Shown here piece by piece: positions 8,440 through 16,034 of a stretch of 16,753 nt of DNA. The stretch comes from Ophioceras dolichostomum (lineage: Eukaryota > Ascomycota > Sordariomycetes > Magnaporthales > Ophioceraceae): NCBI GenBank assembly GCA_003049485.1, contig PYST01000560.1, forward strand, positions 1 through 16,753, read 5' to 3'. The position numbers were made by a program, and so were the translations under genes. Positions within the stretch are counted from its first letter, which is position 1. Each line of letters starts with the position of its first letter. The notes beneath the pieces were generated by a model, which saw only the letters and a list, made by a program, of their open reading frames with translations, had not been told where the DNA came from and searched no databases.

Positions 8440-9877
8440 ACACAGACACCGATTTCGAAGCACCCAGCAAGAAGCCCAAGAAGGTCCGATTTGCGGAACC
8501 CCCGGTGAACAGCCGAGACCCGCACACCCCGCTCTCTCGGGAGTCGAAGGTGGTTGACATCCCTCCGAGCCGGGCCCGCCTGAGAGGCTTCATAAATACA
8601 GCTTGGCCTTTGAACCCGGTGACAGCCGGGGCGCCAGGGGACTGACCCTTTCTCCCCGTGAGACGGAGAACAACACACCCCCTTCCGACCAAATCGCAGA
8701 GAAAAGGATGCACAACCAGCGGATCCACAAGCGAGATCTTCCCCCTCCTCCAAAGCACCACGGGCAGCCGGACAGTCATTGCCTCGGAGACCTGTTTCAC
8801 AAAGCCGAGGAGTCCCGTATGCAGGGACATCGAGAGAAGGGTACCTTCGAGACGGTTCTCAGATCGGTCGCATACGGCCGATAGATCCTCAGCTGCATGT
8901 GGGCATACGTGTACAAGTTCGATAAACACGGATATTAGCAAGTTGGGGCTCCTCTGCCACAGCTTCACACGCCCATAAAGCAACTTGGTCGTTTTCTTCT
9001 ATGTGGACGATGTGGTGATTAATCCCGGAGGACCATCAAGCAAAGGACCAGCTCTGTGGAGACCTGGAGAGGAACATAACCCTTACAGGAGGAGAATTGG
9101 AGTGGTTTTTAGGCAAAATCATTAGAGACCGAGTCAAAAGGATCCGGCTGAGCCAAGCGACCTATATGGAAAAGATTTACGCTCTGTGTGAGACACGGAA
9201 TCCACAATAGACTACGCCGATCCGAGTAAAAGTATCTCCCTTTCGAAGAGAAGACTCCCCCAGGAAGGTTGAGGAAATTCCGGCAGAAGATCGGATCGAT
9301 CCTGTACGCTGTACGCTGCAATGATCACCCGGCCCGACGTCGCTTTTGTCGTCTTAAAACTGGTAAGGCTCTCGTCGAACCCGTCGGATGGAAAGCGAAC
9401 AAACAAGCAACAGGGACGCTCTTCGCGACGGAGGCAGAACTCCTCGCTCTGTCACAGGCAGCTAAAGAAGGACAGTTCATGTAGAGGTTGCTGCATAAGC
9501 TTGGTGCCGAGGTCGACGCCACTCTGAAGCTGTACTGCGATAATGAGCAGACGAACGGCCTAGTGACGAAAGAGTTAGCTAGGTTGCAAACCAGACTTAG
9601 GCACGTAGATATCCACAACCACTGACCCAGGTAAAAGGGTTAGGAGGGACGGATTAACGTGCGCTGGGTGGTCTCTGGAGATCAGTTGGCAGACTGTCTC
9701 ACGAAAGCGCTAGGGAAGGAGAAATCCCCAGGCTTCAGGGAGCAATTGGGACTGCAGAACATCCAGGAAAAACTGGACGCTGCAGCTCTTCCCGAGATCA
9801 CAGAAGAAATGCTAGATCAGATCGAGGATGCGATCCTCGTAGGGGAGGCACCCACGAGATCGAGGCATGAAAATTGA
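8440..9877 (+). mobile_element. Copia (Ty1-type) retrotransposon pol remnant, internally deleted
   Basis: Blocks in pol order: a pre-RT linker (SKKPKKVRFAEPP, ~8465), KRDLPPPPKHH (~8735) with GDLFHKAEE, WAYVYKFDKHGY (~8900), the RT active site FFYVDDVV (8994-9017), GDLERNITLTGGELEWFLG (~9060) with RLSQATYMEKIYALCET, FRQKIGSILYA (~9275), TRPDVAFVV (~9330), then RNase H: GWKANKQ, TEAELLALSQAAKEG (~9440), LKLYCDNEQ, RHVDIHNH and GDQLADCLTKAL (~9685). The RT core between HGY and FFYVDD is missing, as is the segment joining TRPDVAF to GWKANKQ. A 7-bp tandem duplication (GTACGCT, 9304-9317) shifts the frame. In-frame stops in the RNase H part sit at 9482, 9623, 9632 and 9641. No LTRs or target-site duplication are seen next to it. 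It cannot be autonomous. Confidence 0.9.
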
Positions 9878-10112
9878 CTATGTAGTTGAATTAAGCGCGG
9901 CGAGGCGCAGTCAACTAAGAAAAATCTACGCAGAGGAAGGGGAACCAGAAAGAAAGATGTGAAGTCCCCGAAAGAAAAGTCAACGAGGAAGAACCAATGG
10001 GTTGACGTAATGAGGCGGGAGGCAGATTCTCGAACTGGCCCAAAGCACGCATCCTTAGGCCTGTGAGCAAAGCATAGAAGCCTGCGCCCTGACTAGGCCC
10101 CAACCATCTAAA
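9878..10112. other. Spacer downstream of the Copia remnant
   Basis: A/G-rich on the plus strand. No LTR or gene recognised. Confidence 0.5.
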
Positions 10113-10623
10113 CTAAGTAGTCGAGAGAACAGCCAGAAGATCCCGAACCACCTCCTCCAGCACGCTCAGCCAAGCAAGGCGCTCCCCGTCATGGCGAGAA
10201 CCGAGGAGAGCCACACGTAGAACCTGAGCCATGTTGAGTCCGCTGACATAGCCCAGGGCCGAGTTGCCATCAACCCGATCGAGGACCCCATAAAGGTCCT
10301 GGTGAAGGTGGTCCTACAACTCGATCCCAAGGACCACAGTCCCGAAGGGATGGTTAGACTAAACTCAACCAAGAGGAAAAGGGACTGATGGATCGAAAAA
10401 CACAAACCTGGAAACCGCCAGTGGGAGTCAGGAGGACGGCCTCCAAAGCCACGGCGAAAGAGAGGTTCGAGTCCAGAAGGGGCCGAACATTCTCGCGCTC
10501 GCCGTAAATGCACTCACGACGGATCAGCTGGCCGATAGTGCTAACCGGAGTGTGGCGGGACGACGCAATCACGCCGCCCAAAGCAGTGTCGTCGAAGGCC
10601 ATCTCGACCGGGGTGGTGGCCAT
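10113..10623 (-). CDS. Two-exon hypothetical protein (138 aa), possibly longer at the 5' end
   Basis: Exon 1 (10623-10408, 72 codons) starts at an ATG in a strong context (ACGATGGCC) and reads MATTPVEMAFDDTALGG... to PTGGFQ. A 94-nt intron candidate (10407-10314) has donor GTTTGT, a pyrimidine-rich stretch, CTAAC branch site and acceptor TTGTAG. Exon 2 (10313-10113, 66 codons and stop) reads DHLHQDLYGVLDRVDGNSAL...VLEEVVRDLLAVLSTT. Splicing is phase 0 and removes an in-frame TAG. The exon 2 product looks helical and mildly acidic. I recognise no family and see no signal peptide or membrane segment. Coding character continues 5' of the ATG (DIGQRILDRARHPVPEYGHS, 10680-10625) up to an AATCAG acceptor-like site, so there may be an upstream exon, possibly the Ser/Gly-rich frame at 10768-10989. 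An intact spliced frame among broken sequences is notable. Confidence 0.5.
10314..10407 (-). other. 94-nt intron candidate in the 138-aa hypothetical gene
   Basis: Donor GTTTGT, branch CTAAC about 40 nt before acceptor TTGTAG. Joining CAG to GAC keeps the frame (GGFQ-DHLH). The branch-to-acceptor distance is longer than usual for fungi, which lowers confidence slightly. Confidence 0.5.
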
Positions 10624-11219
10624 CGTCGAGTGTCCGTACTCGGGCACAGGGTGGCGGGCACGATCCAAAATCCGCTGACCGATGTCCCGGGGGTCAGGCT
10701 GATTTCATCAAAAGAAGTTAGCCAAGAAACGAAAGGATCGGGCACACCTAAGGGTGTGAAGACCTAGCGGGAGGCCCATGGAACGAGACGGTCCTCCAGA
10801 CGAGGAGCCGACCTGAGACCCGACCTGAGAGCCGGCACGGGAACCAGACTGAATGCCGGCAACCGAAGGAGGACGGTCCCGGTCTCCGCGGCGACCAGAC
10901 TCAGAACCAGACTGCTGACCGTGGCGTTGCGGGTCAGTGGCAGATAAGGATTCTGCCCAACGATAAGGCTGACCGCCTGGCCCCACCACAACGCAAAAGG
11001 TCTATTTCCCCGACTGGGAATTGCTTCTCGTTTTCTCTTTCTTTTCCTAAGCTTAGATTTCACCAAGTTGACTCGTTTCTGGAGCCTCGTTTCATAGCAC
11101 CTTCAATATCGTGACAGTCAAGGTCAGACCTGGACAATCCACCAGCCAACGAAAAAGAAGAAAGGCGACCTACGGAGCTTGAGAATAGTTGGGAACGGCC
11201 AAGCTGGAGGAAAAGAAAA
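10624..11219 (-). other. Coding-like Ser/Gly-rich stretch upstream of the 138-aa gene
   Basis: On the minus strand, 10989-10768 reads through a Gln/Ser/Gly-rich low-complexity segment (SGSRAGSQVGSQVGSSSGG). It is followed by a possible 49-nt intron with GTGTGC, a GGCTAAC branch site and ATCAG acceptor, just before the coding-like DIGQRILD stretch. The reading phase across that candidate intron does not match, so I cannot join it confidently to the downstream gene. Farther upstream there is only a Lys/Arg-rich frame. Confidence 0.3.
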
Positions 11220-12090
11220 AGACTGTCAGTGAGGCCGCCCAGCAGAGAAAATGCTCCAGATCGGCGCTCCAAAGGACGCGCCAGATTAAGAAGAAAAGAC
11301 GCGTCTCCAGCTAGACTGCAAGAAGAGATCTCTCGCTGGAAAGGACAGAAATGCTGGAGGCCTACTCGTCGAAAAGGAAGAAGCGAGAAAGGTCAGCACG
11401 AGAGATCAAGCTGGAGAGGAGGGAGAAGATATCGCGGCACAGCCGTCGACACTCAAAAAAACAGCGAACGGACGGCGAGAAAGGGCGCAAATCTGTGGGA
11501 AAGAAAAGCGTTAGTGTCCTCCGATCGCGATACATCTAAAGAAAGGAAAAGAAAGGCAGGCGAAGGCTCAGAGAGTCTCGCGCTGGTCTGCGAGCACCAC
11601 GCGTGACCGATACGTACGAGATTGTTAGTGATGATGGAGAAAAAATTGAAAAGGAAGCGCAAATTTAGGAGGAGACAAAGGTCTCGCGAGAGAGGTCGTC
11701 TCTCCTTTTGCATGCTTTCCCGGGGTTGGGATGCGTACCTTCCCTCCAAGCCAAAAAAACCGCAGAGGAGCGAGGTCAAGTCGCCCGCTGAGCGAGCCGA
11801 ATTGCACCATAGGGACGTGAATCACGCCTAGCAAGGAAAAATCCTCGAATCGAACGTGAACGACGACATCTCTCCCTCGATCAGGTTGCAGAGACATCCG
11901 AGTGTCAGATTTGGCTACTGGAGATTAGAGAATCTCTTACCTCGAGGCGCAGGACGAGACATACAGAAGAGGAAACGAAAACCCAAACAACATTGGGCAG
12001 TACCTCCCTCACGGCAAAAGAAGCAGAGAGGCATGCCAGATACCTTTCAAGGTCCCTGGAACGCACACAACAAAAGGGTATGTAAGATCT
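11220..12090 (+). pseudogene. Lys/Arg/Glu-rich coding-like block, unrecognised
   Basis: The plus strand is strongly purine-rich here, and three frames in turn give charged protein-like stretches: SSKRKKRERSAREIKLERR (~11360), TDTYEIVSDDGEKIEKEA (~11605) and QIWLLEIRESLTSRRRTRH with SLTAKEAERHARYLSRSLE (~11905-12060). Stops and shifts separate them. The composition suits a nucleic-acid-binding, gag-like or RS-domain-like protein, but no zinc knuckle or other diagnostic motif is visible. It abuts a Gypsy RT fragment on the opposite strand, so it is probably not the same element in its original arrangement. Confidence 0.3.
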
Positions 12091-12109
12091 CAACTGAGGG
12101 CATGTTTGG

Positions 12110-12355
12110 TCATTCACCTGAACCATCCTTAAACTGAGGCAGCCAGCCGAATGCCATATTGCCAAAGCGAGCATAAGTTTGCATCGCGCACTTGAGGCCC
12201 TGGGCCATGACGGTGTAGCAGTACTGGCCAGTGGGAGCGACAAAGCCGGTCTTGTGCCAGCCATCCAAACGGAGTGGCACACCCCAGTAACCATTTAATG
12301 CGTCAGCCTGAAAGAAAACCTTGGGGCAGGTCTGAGGGAGCTGGCGAGACAATCC
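12110..12355 (-). mobile_element. Gypsy (Ty3-type) reverse transcriptase fragment
   Basis: The minus strand reads SRQLPQTCPKVFFQADALNG, YWGVPL, HKTGFVAPTGQYCYTVMAQG, LKCAMQTYARFGNMAFGWLP. This matches the Gypsy RT order 'D-x-NGYWQ-P', 'T-F/G-x-T/V-P-x-G-Q-Y', 'V-x-P-x-GLK-(N/C)A', 'TY-R/A-R-x-x-D/N'. The catalytic F/Y-x-DD box that should follow is missing: a TGA at 12110-12112 ends the frame and the similarity stops. Only about 80 residues survive. It borders the Lys/Arg-rich block on one side and the APH-like fragment on the other. Confidence 0.8.
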
Positions 12356-12399
12356 TTGTACGTGAACAGCAGTCTCATGACCCTCGCCCTTCTCTCTGG

Positions 12400-12668
12400 T
12401 GTGTCGGCGCCCGGCCCGAAGGTGATACCCGAGCATTCGAACCATTACTTGTATCGCGGCATCGGGTGCCGCGCTGGTCGGCCGATTTTGCGGGCGGCGA
12501 CCCACGGCAAAGGCATCCCCCCTCGCTTCCAGTCTTCCGTGGCCGATGCGGCAAGATGCTTGGACAAGTTGCTCGACCCCGAGGTCAAATATCTGATGGT
12601 CTCCACCCACGGCGACCTCAGCGAAAACAACCTGTTCGCGAACAAGGAGACAGGCGAGTTTACGGGCA
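12400..12668 (+). pseudogene. APH-like (aminoglycoside phosphotransferase-fold) kinase fragment
   Basis: One open frame gives EHSNHYLYRGIGCRAGRP, then SVADAARCLDKLLDPEVKYL and MVSTHGDLSENNLFANKETG-EFTG. THGDLS-x-NN is the catalytic-loop motif of the APH/choline kinase fold, and fungal family members usually continue -(G)I-(I/V)-DWE. Here the DWE metal-binding motif is absent, because at about 12669 the frame runs into the inverted copy of repeat R1. The N-terminal lobe is absent as well, cut by the Gypsy RT fragment at about 12355. It is a fragment clipped on both sides and not functional. FunK1 origin was considered, but the HGDLS-NN style fits APH better. Confidence 0.55.
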
Positions 12669-12669
12669 C

Positions 12670-12846
12670 TATGCCTTGCCATTGCCCATGGAACCCCTCA
12701 TGGAACCTCCATCACACGCCAAACTGCAGTCGTGAATAGCCTCTCAGTTTCCTGCGGTGACTTACGAGTCACCAACAGCGAGAGGCCACGTCACCTCCGG
12801 GGCCCCTCTTCCCTTGCCTGCTTGATGTTCTTCCGGATTTCCGAAT
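12670..12846 (-). repeat. Dispersed repeat R1, copy 3 (inverted)
   Basis: The reverse complement matches copy 1 from GGAAATCCGGAA through AAGCAGGCAAGGGAAGAGG, GACGTGGCCTCTC, GTTGGTGACTC and CTGCAGT to CAATGGCAAGG. It carries PVVDSEIRKNIKQAREEG-PRR-stop, the counterpart of the copy 1 peptide tail. It lies directly after the APH-like fragment and marks where that gene was interrupted. Confidence 0.7.
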
Positions 12847-13660
12847 CCACGACCGGGGCCTCCGTAAACCACGCTGGGGGGTGGCAGGTCCAAGTGGCCT
12901 CGAGGGCGCCCGGCCGTGCCGCGTTCCTGGGCTGTACACCCCTTTTGCGCGGCTGCCGCTGCTATCAGGCGAAACGGGAGCTGTCGAGGGACTGTCCGTC
13001 GTTGCCGCAGGCGTCAGCTTTTTCTGTAGCGCCAGCTCTTCTCCGACCCTTTTTCGCCCCGCCGTTTGTCGGCTCTGGTGGATTCCTACCTCCAGCTTTT
13101 GTGTTGATCGAGTCGAGTTTTGCTCAGGCCGGCTGCAGCTCGCGCCTGAACCATAGACTAGACTAGAAGGGTGTATTCGTGCAGCGCCCTCGGAGCTCAA
13201 GCTCTGGCTCCCTGCGGCGGTGGCAGCAGGACGTGCTCCATTTCTGGGAGCCTGCGCTGCCAACAGCTCTCGTGAGTCAGACACCCGTGGTGCCTTGAGG
13301 GGTTCACCTGAGTGGGTGCATCATCAACAGCCTTGTCCTCGGTGTTGTACCTGAGCGGCGGGACCTGTCTAAAAACCAGGCATTCAACCATGCCAACAGC
13401 ATTAGCCCGCGCATCCAGGTGTGGCCGGCAATTGCGCTATTGGTCGATGTACGGGCCAGGAAATAAAAGGGCGTTTGGTGATGCGAAGCCGCATCGGAGA
13501 GCAAGTAAAGCAATGGCCTTCCAGCGGAGCAGGCACGTCGGGCGTGGGGGTTTGGTGACAAGACAAGCAAGTCGCGGGGCTCTCTGGGACAGCGCACAGG
13601 CCGGTCACGTGGAGCGGCATGGGCCAGCCAGAAAACGGGACCGCCTGCCCCAACACATGG
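12847..13660 (-). other. Degenerate coding-like stretch, no recognised gene
   Basis: The minus strand has a 171-codon frame (13284-12769). Its middle reads like a Ser/Thr/Pro linker (PAATTDSPSTAPVSPDSSGS), and it overlaps repeat R1 copy 3 in another frame. The rest (13300-13660) has short frames on both strands with no motif I recognise. It may be the frameshifted upstream part of the R1 ORF. Confidence 0.3.
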
Positions 13661-13739
13661 ATTATCACGACGTACTCCGCGTGCTTGCCAGTTGTACCTG
13701 GAGCCTGGACGCAGGTGCGTAGCAGTTACTGGCCACTGT

Positions 13740-13815
13740 AATGTCGGCGCCTTTCACCAGAAGCTTGACCGCTTCCAGGCGACCTTGAGCCGCAGTCTGT
13801 TGACCGGTGTTCTTA
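13740..13815 (-). pseudogene. Ankyrin-repeat remnant
   Basis: The minus strand reads GQQTAAQGRLEAVKLLVKGA followed by DITVASN. This fits one ankyrin unit (G-x-T-x-L-x-x-A-x-x-G-x-L-E-A-V-K-L-L-V-x-x-G-A-D-I) with a small internal deletion that removes the usual TPLHLA. No second full unit follows, although a ~30-bp sequence beside it (about 13687-13725) recurs in related form at 14071-14109. It is probably a relic of an ankyrin-repeat or NLR gene. Confidence 0.5.
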
Positions 13816-14160
13816 TGTTTAGCTTTTTTGAAACGCAGTCGCACGCTTTTCGGTAATCCTCCAGCTCTCTTTCGAGCTCTCTCACCCAAAGAGATCCTCC
13901 ACTTCTGTCCGGACGATAAACATCAGCTCGCAGAAATTCGAACTTCCGGCCACGCACCTGTTTCGGAGCCCGATGGTGCCACCCAGAGGAGCAGCCTGCG
14001 CCATCCAGGCGCCATGGGAAAAATAGGAGGTGCACCGGTGGACACAGATTGGCCCAGAGGTATGTATTTTGCCAGGTGCGCCTGAAGCCTGGAGGCAGGC
14101 GTGTTGGCAGAGTGGGCAATGCCGTCGCAGTTTCCCGTGGCAAGTTTACCCGGGGTGCTG
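13816..14160 (-). other. Coding-like stretch upstream of the ankyrin remnant
   Basis: A minus-strand frame (14143-13754) contains RKFEFLRADVYRPDRSGG and VRELERELEDYRKACDCVSK, the latter suggesting a short coiled coil. No family recognised. It could be part of the same broken gene as the ankyrin unit. Confidence 0.3.
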
Positions 14161-14324
14161 AAACGACGCCCAGGGCGGCTCAGGCCAATCAGCCTGTGAT
14201 CACCCTATGATCACCTGTGCTCAGTTCTGCTCAGGTCAAAGCGGCCAGAACTCAGGCCCTGAGCTCAACGGGGAAACAGCTGTCGGGGACAACTATTGAG
14301 GTACCTAGTGTCAAACCGATGCAT

Positions 14325-14605
14325 GCACTTGATCAACACAGGTTGTTCTCTTCGTCTCTGTCTGTTCTGTTCTGGCCCTCTCGGGGCCTCTGTCCCTTTT
14401 TCTCGTGGCTCTTTTCTGGCCCCTTTCCTAGCCTCTGAGCTAGTCTCCTTAGTCTCCTGTGATTTCCGATCGTTGTTGGCCTCAGTGCCTGAGGCCTCTG
14501 TAGGTGCCTGAACCTTCCATGGTCCCGAGCTTACAAATCTCCACCCTCTGAGGCATCTCCTCCGGACCTCTTGCGCCCTGGCCTGACACGCCGTGCGACA
14601 CCTAG
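14325..14605. repeat. Diverged repeat R2, copy 1
   Basis: It shares CGATGCATGCACTTGATC, TTAGTCTCCTG, ATTTCCGATCG and ACACGCCGT-CGACA, in the same order and with similar spacing, with 15321-15590. The copies are much diverged with several indels. The plus strand is pyrimidine-rich. The element is not recognised. Confidence 0.6.
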
Positions 14606-14839
14606 GCCAGGACCTCGCCTGGCGCTTCACCCAACTGTTTCCCTGGTCGCCGCTGACACCTGCCAGTCTGGACAATTTGATAGCGGCCTTCAGCGCTCCT
14701 GCATTGAGCAAAGGGCTAGACCGAGAATGGAGTCTAGCAAAACTTGTTCAACTGGATTATGCAGGACGAGCTATAGTTTCTAGAACAATCTTTGTTTAGA
14801 ATCGTACAGTCAATGTTGATTGCGTTGACTGATGATAAC
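14606..14839 (+). other. Stretch between R2 copy 1 and the LTR-like copy
   Basis: A plus-strand frame ending near 14799 reads TPASLDNLIAAFSAPALSKG and LAKLVQLDYAGRAIVS. It looks protein-like, but it has no family I recognise and its start lies in the R2 repeat. Possible remnant only. Confidence 0.3.
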
Positions 14840-14982
14840 TGTCAGTTGGGAGGCACGCCCTGGGAATGCGGTCACGTGGCTACAAGGGTGAGGATTAGTA
14901 ATCCGTAGAGATCAGAGTTTTTACCCTGACTACGAAAAAAACAACAACAATGACAACAATCTGGTGCACCCTCCGTCTGACA
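14840..14982. repeat. 143-bp LTR-like (or MITE-like) repeat, copy B
   Basis: Same orientation and the same TGTCAG...CTGACA ends as 2893-3034, with nine substitutions and one indel. Five of the substitutions are G:C to A:T in this copy, some in CpA/TpG context, which fits RIP or cytosine deamination. The flanks are ATAAC on the left and AAGGT on the right, so there is no target-site duplication of its own, and they do not match the flanks of copy A. Confidence 0.6.
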
Positions 14983-14986
14983 AAGG

Positions 14987-15208
14987 TTCACCGCCTTCCT
15001 AACTTACATTCCCGACTTTCAAGGTTCACCGCCTTCCTAACTCACACCCCCAACCTTAAAGTTTACCGCCTTCCTAATGCACATTAGAGCTCACCGCCTT
15101 CCTAACTAGAGCTCCTACTTTAACAGTTTACCGCCTTCCTAACTCGCATTAGAGTTCACCACCTTCCTAACTGGAGGTCCTACTTTGACGGTTTACCGCC
15201 TTCTTAAT
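14987..15208. repeat. Seven-copy tandem array with a higher-order period
   Basis: The 17-bp core TTCACCGCCTTCCTAAC (variants TTTACC..., CTCACC...) starts at 14987, 15025, 15062, 15090, 15127, 15155 and 15192. Spacings are 38, 37, 28, 37, 28 and 37, so the right half is a ~65-bp unit (28+37) repeated. It begins four bases after the LTR-like copy B. There are no conserved direct repeats with unique spacers of constant size, so this is minisatellite-like rather than CRISPR. Confidence 0.85.
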
Positions 15209-15320
15209 TGACCCCCCTTCCCCCTCCTACTGTCACGGGCACAGATTATAAGATATACAGATCGCAGGATGTGAGGTCATATTACGTGATGGAGTTATAT
15301 CTGTCAAATCGCGAGGGCTC

Positions 15321-15590
15321 AATCGATGCATGCACTTGATCTCAGAGAGTTTTTTTTCATTGTGAAATCTGTCTGTCTCCCAAAAATCTCTTCCGTTCTC
15401 CTGAGCTCCCTCCCTTCCTCTGGTTTCTAGCCTTTTCCTCAGGCTTGGGCTAGTCTCTTAGTCTCCTGCAATTTCCGATCGGTGGCTGCCTGGTGGCCTG
15501 AAGCCATCCGGAAGCCGGGCTTACACATCTCCTGCCTCTGGAGCAGAGTCTCCGGCCTCCTGTCCACTTGCATAACACGCCGTACGACAA
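15321..15590. repeat. Diverged repeat R2, copy 2
   Basis: Same-orientation counterpart of 14325-14605, about 1 kb away. The ends (TCGATGCATGCACTTGATC on the left, ACACGCCGTACGACAA on the right) are the best-kept parts. The tandem array and LTR-like copy B lie between the two copies. Confidence 0.6.
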
Positions 15591-16034
15591 TATTACCTGT
15601 CCACAACTCACAGCTTAGTTCACTCGCCGATTTCTATTCTAGTTTAGGCCTCTTTAAGGCACAACAACGTCTCGACTCTTGACACAACAGAAGGTAACCC
15701 CACTTAGCCGTTGCACGAAGCTTCTAGAAGGCGATGACATAACATACTGCTTGCACCACGCCATGCCATGACACTAATAGCGGAAACAGCATTCAAGACT
15801 CACACCTGCTCAACGTCAGGAGTTAATCAGGAAGTAGCCTCATGGTAGCAAAAATAGGTGTTTAGCAAATGAGTCAATGAAGTGCTTTTTCGAGGTTGCA
15901 TGAGATCGCGAAGCTTCTATGACTCCCAAAGTGATAACAAATTGAGCAGAACCAAACAACATAAATTAACAGCAAACCCTATGACCCGTCAAAGAGAAGA
16001 AAAAAAATATAGCAAGATTACGAACCCATTCTAC
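15591..16034. other. 3' flank of the WD40 gene, no gene seen
   Basis: A/T-richer than its surroundings. It probably contains the 3' UTR of the WD40 gene: on the minus strand a T-rich run follows the stop codon within about 35 nt. I found no other feature. Confidence 0.5.

Noticed and set aside
8252..8983. 243-codon minus-strand open frame
   Set aside because: It is antisense to the Copia pol blocks, which are recognisable on the plus strand.
10460..10485. tRNA T-arm-like GGTTCGAGTCC
   Set aside because: The flanking bases do not form the five-pair T stem, and no D arm or anticodon arm can be placed upstream.
12110..12682. 190-codon minus frame as one gene
   Set aside because: Only its C-terminal ~80 residues are Gypsy RT. 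The first half is antisense to the APH-like fragment, so the frame is a chance join of two pieces.
14987..15208. CRISPR-like array
   Set aside because: The context is eukaryotic, spacer lengths alternate between two sizes, the spacers resemble one another, and no cas genes are present. It is a minisatellite.
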